7,202 nt of DNA from Aquificaceae bacterium. Lineage in GTDB: Bacteria; Aquificota; Aquificia; Aquificales; Aquificaceae. Below, piece by piece: positions 1-5,577 of this stretch (within the stretch, counting starts at the first letter, position 1; every line of letters starts with the position of its first letter). The notes below the pieces were generated by a model. It was not told where the DNA came from. It saw only the letters and a list, made by a program, of their open reading frames with translations, and ran no database searches. The translations under genes were made by a program, and so were the position numbers. The stretch spans positions 1 through 7,202 of the forward strand of contig JALSHX010000001.1 of the NCBI GenBank assembly GCA_026982025.1, read 5' to 3'.

Positions 1-159
1 TTCAAAGTCCTCCCTTGCAAGTTTAATCAATGAAACATCCCAGACCCAAACAGCCCATAGAGCTTCATCCTCCACACATCCGAACTTATAAAAAGGGTTT
101 TGACTAACTCCAGCACAGGAAACCGCAAAAGCAAACGTTAACAACAACTTCCGAATCAT
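1..159 (-). CDS. Secreted or lipoprotein of unknown function, N-terminal 53 residues only
   Basis: An ATG at 159 opens a frame that continues without a stop to the left edge, so only the first 53 residues are present. The N-terminus MIRKLLLTFAFAV is a clear export signal: two positive charges, then a hydrophobic core. It is followed by S14-C15, and F-A-V-S-C fits the relaxed lipobox pattern, so lipid attachment at Cys15 is possible. Ordinary signal peptidase cleavage near Ala16-Gly17 is the alternative. The mature part is rich in aromatics (a WAVWVW run around residues 35-40). Its ATG overlaps the TGA of the upstream phosphatase-like gene as ATGA, which implies translational coupling and membership in the polysaccharide operon. 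No family is recognised from this fragment. A periplasmic or outer-membrane accessory of the operon is an inference from context only. Confidence 0.72.
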   Translation of the reverse strand, partial: MIRKLLLTFAFAVSCAGVSQNPFYKFGCVEDEALWAVWVWDVSLIKLAREDFE

Positions 160-626
160 TTCCTCAGTAATTTTTCCACAAGAAACCCGACCCTGTGCCT
201 TCCCAGATAGCAGTGGATGTAAACCTTTTTCCCCCTTTCCCTTGAAAGTATCCGCCTCACCTTTTCAACCGCCCTTTCGTTCTCTTTTGAATTGAGACTT
301 ATAAAAGAGAATGGCACATTATAAAACCTTATCCCCATTTTACTTAAGATCTCCTTTTCCTTCCTTAAAAGGCTCTCCTCAAAGGGAAGAGATGGATTCA
401 GCAGAGAGATTACCACTTCCACACCGTTAACCTTGACGAGCTTCTCTATGTCAGAGAGGTGTGGATAGGGTCCTATTATTATCCTTTCGTTTATTTCTCT
501 CGCGGAGCCCTGAATTAACCTTAAGGGAAAGAGGTAGGGTTCAATGTAGCTGAAGTAAACGGAGGCAAGGCTGAGAACATATCCGATAAACACAGTAATA
601 AAAAGAATCCTTAGCGCTCTCGCCAC
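156..626 (-). CDS. Membrane-anchored dual-specificity/tyrosine phosphatase-like protein
   Basis: This is a 156-residue protein with an N-terminal membrane anchor (about residues 6-28) and a small cysteine-phosphatase-like domain. The signature H138-C139-Y-L-G142-R-H-R145 matches HCxxGxxR, giving the nucleophilic Cys and phosphate-binding Arg of the PTP/DSP superfamily. The upstream segments (I-I-I-G-P-Y-P around 49-55 and G-V-E-V-V-I-S-L around 68-75) match the usual first strands of DSPs. Two things are odd. The loop that normally carries the general-acid Asp (about 100-115) has no Asp, and the protein stops 11 residues after Arg145, so the final helices are missing. The GTG start is chosen because an AAGGAGGG site lies 6 bases upstream. 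It sits 26 bases after the glycosyltransferase gene and overlaps the next gene by 4 bases. It may control the polysaccharide machinery or act on a lipid or sugar phosphate; the substrate is unknown. Confidence 0.8.
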   Translation of the reverse strand: MARALRILFITVFIGYVLSLASVYFSYIEPYLFPLRLIQGSAREINERIIIGPYPHLSDIEKLVKVNGVEVVISLLNPSLPFEESLLRKEKEILSKMGIRFYNVPFSFISLNSKENERAVEKVRRILSRERGKKVYIHCYLGRHRVGFLVEKLLRK

Positions 627-632
627 TTCTTT

Positions 633-640
633 CCCTCCTT
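633..640 (-). promoter_or_regulatory. Strong Shine-Dalgarno site fixing the GTG start of the phosphatase-like gene
   Basis: On the minus strand AAGGAGGG lies 6 bases before the GTG at 626-624. It is close to a perfect anti-16S match and decides the GTG start, because no ATG is available nearby. It falls in the only positive gap of this operon (627-652). Confidence 0.75.
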
Positions 641-652
641 ATGTTTTTTAAG

Positions 653-2083
653 TTAATTTAAGCTCTTTTGTGCCGTCTGTCTCGTTATTTCATGTATTTT
701 TTTCCTCCTCTGTCTTCCCCAGGACCTGTACCAGAACTGAAATGTTGCCGTGAACCTTTCCATAACTATCATCTGCCTGTAGCCGAACATTTCAAGAAAA
801 CCAAAAAGGAGGAGTTTTAAAATATCCCTGAGTCTTCCGTATCTTCTGTACATAAGGTTGTCAAGGAGTACTGAACCGGTGCTTATAAGGGACCCCCACA
901 GAAAAGCTACGAGGAAAAACAGAAGGGCAAAGTCCCTTGCAAGCAGTCCAGTGAGGTAAAAGGCAATGACAGACAGGTATCCGATAAACTCAACGGTAGG
1001 TCCAAGAGCCTCTACAAAAAAGAAATAGGGAAACCCGAAAACGCCAGCCCATCGGTATTTGGGATTGAAAAACATTTCCTTGCTGTGCCAGAGGCTGTCA
1101 ATAAGACCCCTGTGCCACCTGTTGCGCTGGCTGAGAAGAGACTTAACATCGGACGGCACCTGCGTCCAGCAAACGGGATCAGGGAGAAAAAGAATCTTAT
1201 AGGGTATTTTATTATCGGTGCAGTACTTGTGAAGCCTCACCACCAGGTCCATGTCCTCACCTACGGTTTTCCTGTAGCCTCCTATCCTTACGACCATGTC
1301 TTTTCTGAAAATGCCAAAAGCTCCGGAGATAATGAGAAGACTGTTAAATATGTTCCACGCTGTTCTTCCCGTTAAAAAACCCCTGACATACTCAATAACC
1401 TGAAAGGTCTCAATCCACTTTTTAGGAGCACGAATTTCCACGACATTGCCACCGCTGACCACGCTTCCGTTTAAAACCCTTACAAAACCCCCCGTCGCCA
1501 CGACCTCCCTGTCTTCCACAAAGAGCCTTGATGCCCTCAAGAGAGCGGTTTCCTCAAGAATGGAATCCGCGTCAATACAGCAAAAGAGAGGGTAAGAACA
1601 AACGTTGATCCCGCAGTTTAAGGCGTCCGCTTTGCCTCCGTTTTCTTTATCAACGACCAGAAGGTTGGGAAAGTCCAGGGACACATAGATGTTTCGGATT
1701 TCCCTGTGATTTAGGACGAGTCTCACAGGTCTGTCAAGCCTCACCAGCCGGAAGGATTCAATGAGCCTCTGGAGTGTTGAGTCCTGAGAACCGTCGTTTA
1801 CCACAACAAGTTCAAACTCCGGGTAGTTCAGGCTCAGGAGAGACTTAACATTGTCAACGATCGTCTGCTCCTCATTGTAAGCGGGAACTATAATTGAAAT
1901 GGGTCTGTACAGAACCCTGGATACTACCTTTTCAACCCTCTCCTTCCTTATTAAAACAGCAAACTTAAATATGTGGTAGAGGGAAATAACCACGAAGGTT
2001 GTGTAAAGACCGTTAACGGCAGTAAAGTAAGAGAGTATGAAAATCTGAAAACCGAGAAGGGTGTAAGCAAGAGCCTCAATCAT
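653..2083 (-). CDS. Processive family-2 glycosyltransferase, membrane polysaccharide synthase (PgaC-like)
   Basis: This 476-residue inner-membrane synthase polymerises a sugar from a nucleotide-sugar donor on the cytoplasmic face and probably threads the chain outward. Hydrophobic segments lie at about residues 5-45, followed by the GT-A domain: P-A-Y-N-E at 67-71, D97-G-S99 (nucleotide binding), D171-A-D173 (metal), G-E-D at 275-277 (catalytic base region) and Q319-R-N-R-W323, the QxxRW acceptor/polymer motif of processive enzymes such as PgaC, BcsA and hyaluronan synthase. Further membrane segments follow at about 346-378, 384-403 and 421-436, then a basic tail. No PilZ domain is present, so direct c-di-GMP control as in BcsA is not indicated. 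The ATG overlaps the preceding HEAT gene's TGA (ATGA), with GAGG about 8 bases upstream. The donor sugar cannot be told from sequence; N-acetylglucosamine is only the PgaC analogy. Confidence 0.93.
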   Translation of the reverse strand: MIEALAYTLLGFQIFILSYFTAVNGLYTTFVVISLYHIFKFAVLIRKERVEKVVSRVLYRPISIIVPAYNEEQTIVDNVKSLLSLNYPEFELVVVNDGSQDSTLQRLIESFRLVRLDRPVRLVLNHREIRNIYVSLDFPNLLVVDKENGGKADALNCGINVCSYPLFCCIDADSILEETALLRASRLFVEDREVVATGGFVRVLNGSVVSGGNVVEIRAPKKWIETFQVIEYVRGFLTGRTAWNIFNSLLIISGAFGIFRKDMVVRIGGYRKTVGEDMDLVVRLHKYCTDNKIPYKILFLPDPVCWTQVPSDVKSLLSQRNRWHRGLIDSLWHSKEMFFNPKYRWAGVFGFPYFFFVEALGPTVEFIGYLSVIAFYLTGLLARDFALLFFLVAFLWGSLISTGSVLLDNLMYRRYGRLRDILKLLLFGFLEMFGYRQMIVMERFTATFQFWYRSWGRQRRKKIHEITRQTAQKSLN

Positions 2084-3186
2084 TCCCTTAACCTCATCTC
2101 CTCAAGGAGGTAGCGTGCGGTGTCCCTTGCAAACCTATCCTCGGACTGGGCAAGCTCCTTTAAAACCTTCATAGAGCAGTGTCCGAAACTGGCCAGGGCT
2201 TTTCCCGCATTTATGCGAACATAGTAGCTCTCGTCGGCAAGCCTCTCCCTCAGCTTATCAATCGCTACCTCAAAGGGACACAGGTAGGCATACTTACACG
2301 CGACAGCCCTGATCCTCCAGTCCCGGTGGCTTACGCTTCTTAAAAAAAGCCTGCAGTATGCGGGTGATTCAATGGTTCCGAGAGACCTGAGGGTGCTCAA
2401 AACCATAAGATCGTCTTCAGCAAAAAGGTCGTGGATTTTTTCTATGAGGGGCGCAAACGACCTCTCTCTCAACATACCCGCGGTCTCCACCATCGCCCTC
2501 AGTACCCTTTCGTAATCCTTATAGCGGGTTAGTTCTTCGTCAATGTAGGAAATTAGGTCTTCCACTTTCCCTGTCCTTTTAAAGTTTGTAATGATGTTTT
2601 CCCATATCAGCTCAAGGTACTTAAAGCTCATCTCCTTTGACTTTGAAACCGCATCCATCAAGAATTTGAGCCTCTCAAGGTCGTAAACAAGAAGGGAGTA
2701 CGCAAAGGCAAGCCTACCGGCAAGCCAGCCCCTTTCGGATTCAAGGATTCTTTTCCTTATCTCCTTCTCCGCCCAGCTGTCATTTAAGTAGCCGAGCCTC
2801 TCAAGGGCTGTAACCCTTGTATTTAACAAAAAGCTATTTGCCTGACGCCTCAAAAAGTTGATAACGCCGGACTCCTCCGCAATCCTGAGAACACACTCTT
2901 CCGCGGAGTAAGATGTTTCTCTCAAGAAATCAATGAGCACATCCGTCAGGGCTTCGTATTCCACCGTTCCAGAAGGTTTAATCCTTAAATCCCCTCCACC
3001 GCAAACTTCCTCAACATACCTCCTGAACTTTTTGTAGGACCTGTCGTACTTTCTGTCCCTGTAATCCACATAAAGCCTGTGAACAATGGTGGCAATAAAC
3101 ATGAGTGCGTTTAGAGCAAAGAGAGTAAGCACTATCAGGATGAGGACTTCCTTGAAGGTTGAAAACTCACCAGCGGTAAATTCCAT
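2080..3186 (-). CDS. Membrane-anchored HEAT-repeat protein of the polysaccharide operon
   Basis: This 368-residue protein has one N-terminal transmembrane helix (about 13-36) followed by a basic linker (R-D-R-K-Y-D-R-S at 43-50), which suggests the large helical part is cytoplasmic. The body is almost all alpha-helical. The C-terminal third shows recognisable HEAT-type repeats at roughly 257-283, 284-314 (R-D-W-R-I-R-A-V-A), 315-345 (E-S-Y-Y-V-R-I-N-A-G-K-A-L) and 346-364 (R-F-A-R-D-T-A-R-Y-L). HEAT arrays are protein-protein scaffolds, so a role in holding or regulating the adjacent glycosyltransferase is inferred. Its start lies inside the last codons of the barrel gene (20-base overlap) and its stop overlaps the glycosyltransferase start, so all three are probably translated in a coupled way. 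The ATG at 3186 has a GGAGG site only 3 bases upstream. No enzymatic motif is seen. Confidence 0.85.
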   Translation of the reverse strand: MEFTAGEFSTFKEVLILIVLTLFALNALMFIATIVHRLYVDYRDRKYDRSYKKFRRYVEEVCGGGDLRIKPSGTVEYEALTDVLIDFLRETSYSAEECVLRIAEESGVINFLRRQANSFLLNTRVTALERLGYLNDSWAEKEIRKRILESERGWLAGRLAFAYSLLVYDLERLKFLMDAVSKSKEMSFKYLELIWENIITNFKRTGKVEDLISYIDEELTRYKDYERVLRAMVETAGMLRERSFAPLIEKIHDLFAEDDLMVLSTLRSLGTIESPAYCRLFLRSVSHRDWRIRAVACKYAYLCPFEVAIDKLRERLADESYYVRINAGKALASFGHCSMKVLKELAQSEDRFARDTARYLLEEMRLRE

Positions 3187-3847
3187 ACACCTCCCCCCCG
3201 TATCTTCTGTAAAGTCCTTCCCTGATCTCGTACTTTCCCTCTACCCCTAAGCTGAAGTTTTTAACAATGTCGTACTCCGCGCCGCCTCCGAAGGAGAGGG
3301 TTCTGTATCTAAAAAAGTCCTCACCCGCCTGAAGCCTCTCGGAGGAAGTCCCGGCGGATAGGCTTAAATACCACTTTAAGGGTCCCTTCTCCCTGTAAAG
3401 ACGGTTGAGAAGGGTGAAGGTCCCTCTTTTTACAGAGATGTAGAGGTTTGCGCTGTAAAAGAGGTCCGCAGGAAGGTAAAAAACTGCGGAAGGTATCAAA
3501 AGATAAACCTCCGAGCGGGGAAACCTCATGAAGCTGAAGGAAAGACCCGCCTCAAGGGAGGAGAGGCTCCGGAAAATTCCTCCCCTCAACGAATAACGGG
3601 GAAGAAACCTCGCATCCGGACTGAGATCAAAACCGGCAAAACCCCAGTAGCCCTTAACTACCTTCCTGTAAAAGTCGCCGTAAAGCTGATTGTTCGTTTT
3701 GTTGAACCGCACCACGTTCCTGATTCCCGCTATCAAAGTTCCTCCAGCAACCCTCTTGACCGACACCTCCCCAAGAAGTTCACGGTCAATGTAGTCTCTT
3801 TCAACGTACCTGAATACCGAAAGTCCAGCCTTTAGCCTGAAATCAAG
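3167..3847 (-). CDS. YaiO-like outer-membrane beta-barrel, C-terminal half of a frame-split TPR-barrel exporter
   Basis: From 3847 this frame encodes 226 residues made of alternating polar and hydrophobic strands with many Tyr, Phe, Arg and Gly, ending in Y-G-I-Y-R-W. A terminal aromatic residue is typical of outer-membrane barrels. The segment F-D-L-S-P-D-A-R-F-L-P-R-Y-S and the overall length resemble the YaiO barrel family, which is often found after TPR repeats and beside GT2 synthases. The only conventional start is GTG at 3766 (199 residues). It would delete the first strands (L-D-F-R-L-K-A-G-L-S onwards), leave no signal peptide, and place GGGGAG directly against the start codon. The frame stays open back to 3868 and overlaps the TPR gene in the -1 frame at a nine-A run. 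I therefore read it as the C-terminal part of a 498-residue product made by slippage, although a homopolymer error or mutation is possible. Role: the outer-membrane polysaccharide exit pore. Confidence 0.8.
   Translation of the reverse strand, partial: LDFRLKAGLSVFRYVERDYIDRELLGEVSVKRVAGGTLIAGIRNVVRFNKTNNQLYGDFYRKVVKGYWGFAGFDLSPDARFLPRYSLRGGIFRSLSSLEAGLSFSFMRFPRSEVYLLIPSAVFYLPADLFYSANLYISVKRGTFTLLNRLYREKGPLKWYLSLSAGTSSERLQAGEDFFRYRTLSFGGGAEYDIVKNFSLGVEGKYEIREGLYRRYGGEVYGIYRW
3188..3199 (-). promoter_or_regulatory. G-rich Shine-Dalgarno of the HEAT gene embedded in the barrel gene
   Basis: On the minus strand a run of seven G residues (3199-3193) leads into AGG, so that GGGAGG ends 3 bases before the ATG at 3186. 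It lies entirely within the last coding codons of the barrel protein (R-Y-G-G-E-V), so translation of the HEAT protein is expected to be coupled to ribosomes finishing the barrel. Confidence 0.55.
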
Positions 3848-4662
3848 TTTTTTTTTACTTCTTCCTTTTTACGGGTCATCAGATAAAGTTTTTTAATCTC
3901 CGCGGAATCCGGATACCTCTTGAGTAGCTCGGAATAAACCTTTTCTGCCTCTCTGTACATCTTTTTCTTCACGTAGAGTCTTCCCCAAAGAATCCCCACA
4001 TCGTAGCTCAACTCCTTTTCCCGCCTGTAAATTTCCTCAAGAATTTCTATTGCCTCATCAATCTTTCCCTCTTCCTCAAGCCTTCGGACCTTTTCAAGGT
4101 CCCTTGCAATCTCTACCTTCCTCATCTCATCAATCAGGTCAGGCTCAAAGTCTATTACCTGTTTATAAAATTCAAGGGACTCATCGTATCTCTTTTGCCA
4201 GTAAAGGACCCTTGCAAGCTGAATCTTAACCTCCCTGCTGTCGGGGTAGCGTTCAAGGAGTTCCCTGTAAATCTGTTCCGCCCTCTTGAAGTTTTTTCTC
4301 TTAATGTGCATCCTTGCAAGGCGCATACCCAGTTCGTAGTTGTAAAATTTCTTCCTCACCTTACGGTAGCTGGGGTGCACTATCCTCTTGGCAACAAAGT
4401 CGCACTTTCTTACAAAAGCATCTCCGGCATACCTCCTTGCTCTTTTGAGGACTCTCTTGGCACTTTCAACCTGCGTAAAGAAGCCAGATCTGAGAACATA
4501 CATGCCTCCTATCTGTTCAATCCTCACGTCCGGCAGGTGCTTTACCTTGGAGTAAAATTCCTTCGCCCTTTCAATGTCGCCTGTGGTTGCCAGCTGAACG
4601 CAGAAAAGCGTTTTCCCGAAAGAAACGGTAAACAAAAAGATAAGAGCTAAGTAAACGTACAT
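3832..4662 (-). CDS. Secreted SPOR-like and TPR protein, N-terminal half of a polysaccharide exporter
   Basis: This 276-residue protein starts with the signal peptide M-Y-V-Y-L-A-L-I-F-L-F-T-V-S-F-G. Residues about 18-88 look like a SPOR fold: F-C-V-Q-L-A at the first strand, a helix with E-R-A-K-E-F-Y, then M-Y-V-L-R-S-G-F-F and a second helix S-A-K-R-V-L-K. SPOR domains bind denuded peptidoglycan glycan. TPR-type repeats follow at about 108-141 (R-A-E-Q-I-Y-R-E-L-L-E-R-Y-P-D), 142-175, 187-220 and 221-254, as in the periplasmic part of PgaA-like exporters. The ATG at 4662 is preferred over an in-frame ATG at 4707, because the longer form puts 15 polar residues before the signal peptide and would overlap the archease start. 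GGGAGGG lies 10 bases upstream. In frame 0 it ends with N-L-I-S-G soon after the A9 run. By -1 slippage it would join the downstream barrel. Confidence 0.85.
   Translation of the reverse strand: MYVYLALIFLFTVSFGKTLFCVQLATTGDIERAKEFYSKVKHLPDVRIEQIGGMYVLRSGFFTQVESAKRVLKRARRYAGDAFVRKCDFVAKRIVHPSYRKVRKKFYNYELGMRLARMHIKRKNFKRAEQIYRELLERYPDSREVKIQLARVLYWQKRYDESLEFYKQVIDFEPDLIDEMRKVEIARDLEKVRRLEEEGKIDEAIEILEEIYRREKELSYDVGILWGRLYVKKKMYREAEKVYSELLKRYPDSAEIKKLYLMTRKKEEVKKNLISG
3847..3867 (-). other. Candidate -1 frameshift or transcriptional slippage site (A9 run)
   Basis: On the minus strand nine consecutive A residues (3856-3848) are followed by C. In the TPR reading frame the codons are GTA AAA AAA AAC, so both A AAA AAA (3856-3850) and A AAA AAC (3853-3847) are in-phase slippery heptamers of the X XXY YYZ type. 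AAGGA (3867-3863) lies about 9 bases before the second heptamer, similar to the stimulatory Shine-Dalgarno element of E. coli dnaX. A -1 slip, or a transcript with ten A residues, moves ribosomes from the TPR frame into the barrel frame. No clear stem-loop was found just downstream, which fits transcriptional slippage of the Thermus dnaX kind at least as well as ribosomal frameshifting. Confidence 0.6.
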
Positions 4663-4705
4663 ACCTTTCAAACCCTCCCTTTCCGAGTTGAAATAAATTA
4701 TAGTC
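4663..4705 (-). promoter_or_regulatory. Promoter and leader of the polysaccharide operon
   Basis: Reading the minus strand, a consensus TATAAT lies at 4702-4697. Transcription would start near 4690 and give a leader of about 28 bases containing GGGAGGG (4679-4673), 10 bases before the ATG at 4662. No good -35 hexamer is seen; the base run 17 bases upstream lies inside the archease coding region. The -10 box is only 4 bases from the archease start codon on the other strand, so the two divergent promoters must overlap. Confidence 0.5.
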
Positions 4706-5119
4706 ATGTTTTACGAAACTGTTGACGATATAACTGCGGACGCGGGGATAAGAGTTGAGGGTTCTACGAGGGAGGAGATCATCTGCAGGTCTGTTCTTGC
4801 AACCTTCAACGAAATAACGGACATTGATAGAGTAAAGCCCTCCTTAAAAAGAGAAGTATCACAGGAGGGAAAATTCCCCTTCCTCCTTGCGGATATCATC
4901 AACAGAGCCCTTCACCTTCACGAAACCGAAGGTTTCGTTGCCTCTTCCTGTTCCGTTGACGAAGTTTCCGAGGAAAAAGTGACCCTAAGTCTTCTGGGAG
5001 AAATTTACGACCCCGCCAGGCATACCTCAAAGCTTGTTATAAAGGCTGCAACCTATCACAGGCTCAGATTTGAACGGCGAGGAGAGAAGTGGATTGCACA
5101 GGTAATATTTGATATATAA
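4706..5119 (+). CDS. Archease, RtcB RNA-ligase cofactor protein
   Basis: This 137-residue protein has the usual archease length. Archease is a small metal-binding protein that promotes guanylylation and turnover of the tRNA-splicing/repair ligase RtcB. Family features are visible: D8-I-T-A-D12-A-G-I near the N-terminus (the DHTAD/DISAD region with both acidic residues), the T-E-G-F segment at 74-77, G-E-I-Y-D-P-A-R-H at 98-106, A-T-Y-H at 115-118 and the C-terminal V-I-F-D136-I. The His often found after the first Asp is Ile here. No rtcB is in the window. It is the first gene of a two-gene plus-strand unit with fabZ, divergent from the polysaccharide operon. There is no Shine-Dalgarno site before the ATG; TAAATT at 4694-4699 is placed like a -10 box for a transcript that starts at or next to the start codon, so a leaderless message is plausible. 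Confidence 0.9.
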   Translation: MFYETVDDITADAGIRVEGSTREEIICRSVLATFNEITDIDRVKPSLKREVSQEGKFPFLLADIINRALHLHETEGFVASSCSVDEVSEEKVTLSLLGEIYDPARHTSKLVIKAATYHRLRFERRGEKWIAQVIFDI

Positions 5120-5127
5120 TTAAGGCA

Positions 5128-5577
5128 ATGAACATCCTCAAAGTAATGGAAATCCTGCCTCAGAGGTATCCAATTCTGCTGATAGACAGAGTTCTCGAGC
5201 TTGAGGAGGGAAAGAGGATCTTAGCCCTTAAAAATGTGACTATCGGGGAACCCTACTTTCAGGGACATTTTCCTCCACTACCAATGATGCCGGGAGTTTA
5301 CATGCTGGAAGCTATGGCTCAGGCGGGAGGCATTCTCGTTTATCAGACCCTGAAGTTTGACAGGTCAAAGGAGATGCTCGTTTACGCAGGAGTTGACGAT
5401 GTCAGGTTCAAAAAACCTGTCTTTCCAGGAGATCAGATGGTAATAGAGGTTGAAGTCCTCTCACTCAGGAAAGGTTTAACCAAGCTGTCGGGCGTGATTA
5501 CCGTTAAAGGGGAAACCGCATCCACCGGAATTATTTATGTTGCTCTGAGGAAGATTGAGGACTTCAGGAATCACTGA
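5128..5577 (+). CDS. fabZ: (3R)-hydroxyacyl-ACP dehydratase FabZ
   Basis: This 149-residue hot-dog-fold enzyme dehydrates 3-hydroxyacyl-ACP to trans-2-enoyl-ACP in type II fatty-acid synthesis in the cytoplasm. The N-terminal L-P-Q-R-Y-P-I-L-L-I-D-R (10-21) is typical of FabZ. The active-site stretch is G-H47-F-P-P-L-P-M-M-P-G-V, followed by the central helix with Glu61 in L-E-A-M-A-Q; His47 and Glu61 are the expected catalytic pair. The later R-F-K-K-P-V-F-P-G-D-Q (93-103) also fits. The loop reads HFPPLP where many FabZ proteins have HFPG plus one residue plus P, a small local change that leaves the catalytic residues intact. The start lies 8 bases after the archease stop with only a weak AAGG two bases before the ATG, so translation probably depends on coupling. 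Its stop codon touches that of the convergent ftsB-like gene. Confidence 0.93.
   Translation: MNILKVMEILPQRYPILLIDRVLELEEGKRILALKNVTIGEPYFQGHFPPLPMMPGVYMLEAMAQAGGILVYQTLKFDRSKEMLVYAGVDDVRFKKPVFPGDQMVIEVEVLSLRKGLTKLSGVITVKGETASTGIIYVALRKIEDFRNH

Noticed and set aside
1085..1375. Plus-strand open frame of 96 codons
   Set aside because: It lies opposite the catalytic region of the glycosyltransferase, has no ribosome site and shows no recognisable protein features.
3167..3766. Barrel as an independent gene from GTG 3766
   Set aside because: No signal peptide, missing first strands, and GGGGAG directly against the start codon; the frame reads on upstream to the A9 run.
3800..3847. Possible stem-loop stimulating the frameshift just downstream of the A9 run
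   Set aside because: The GGCTAAAGGCT sequence is a direct, not inverted, repeat; no stable hairpin could be drawn by eye.
1..4330. Recurring CCCTTGCAA-type words along the left half
   Set aside because: On the minus strand they read CTT GCA AGG (Leu-Ala-Arg) in or near coding frames; this is codon use, not a spaced regulatory repeat or CRISPR.
4195..4650. Plus-strand open frame of 151 codons
   Set aside because: It is antisense to the SPOR-TPR gene, which has a signal peptide and clear repeats; the plus-strand product has no coherent domain.
4663..4707. Longer start (ATG 4707) for the SPOR-TPR protein
   Set aside because: It puts 15 polar residues before a good signal peptide, overlaps the archease start and would place the TATAAT box inside the coding region; ATG 4662 has a GGGAGGG site.
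4711..4902. Minus-strand open frame of 63 codons
   Set aside because: It is antisense to archease, whose family motifs are plain.
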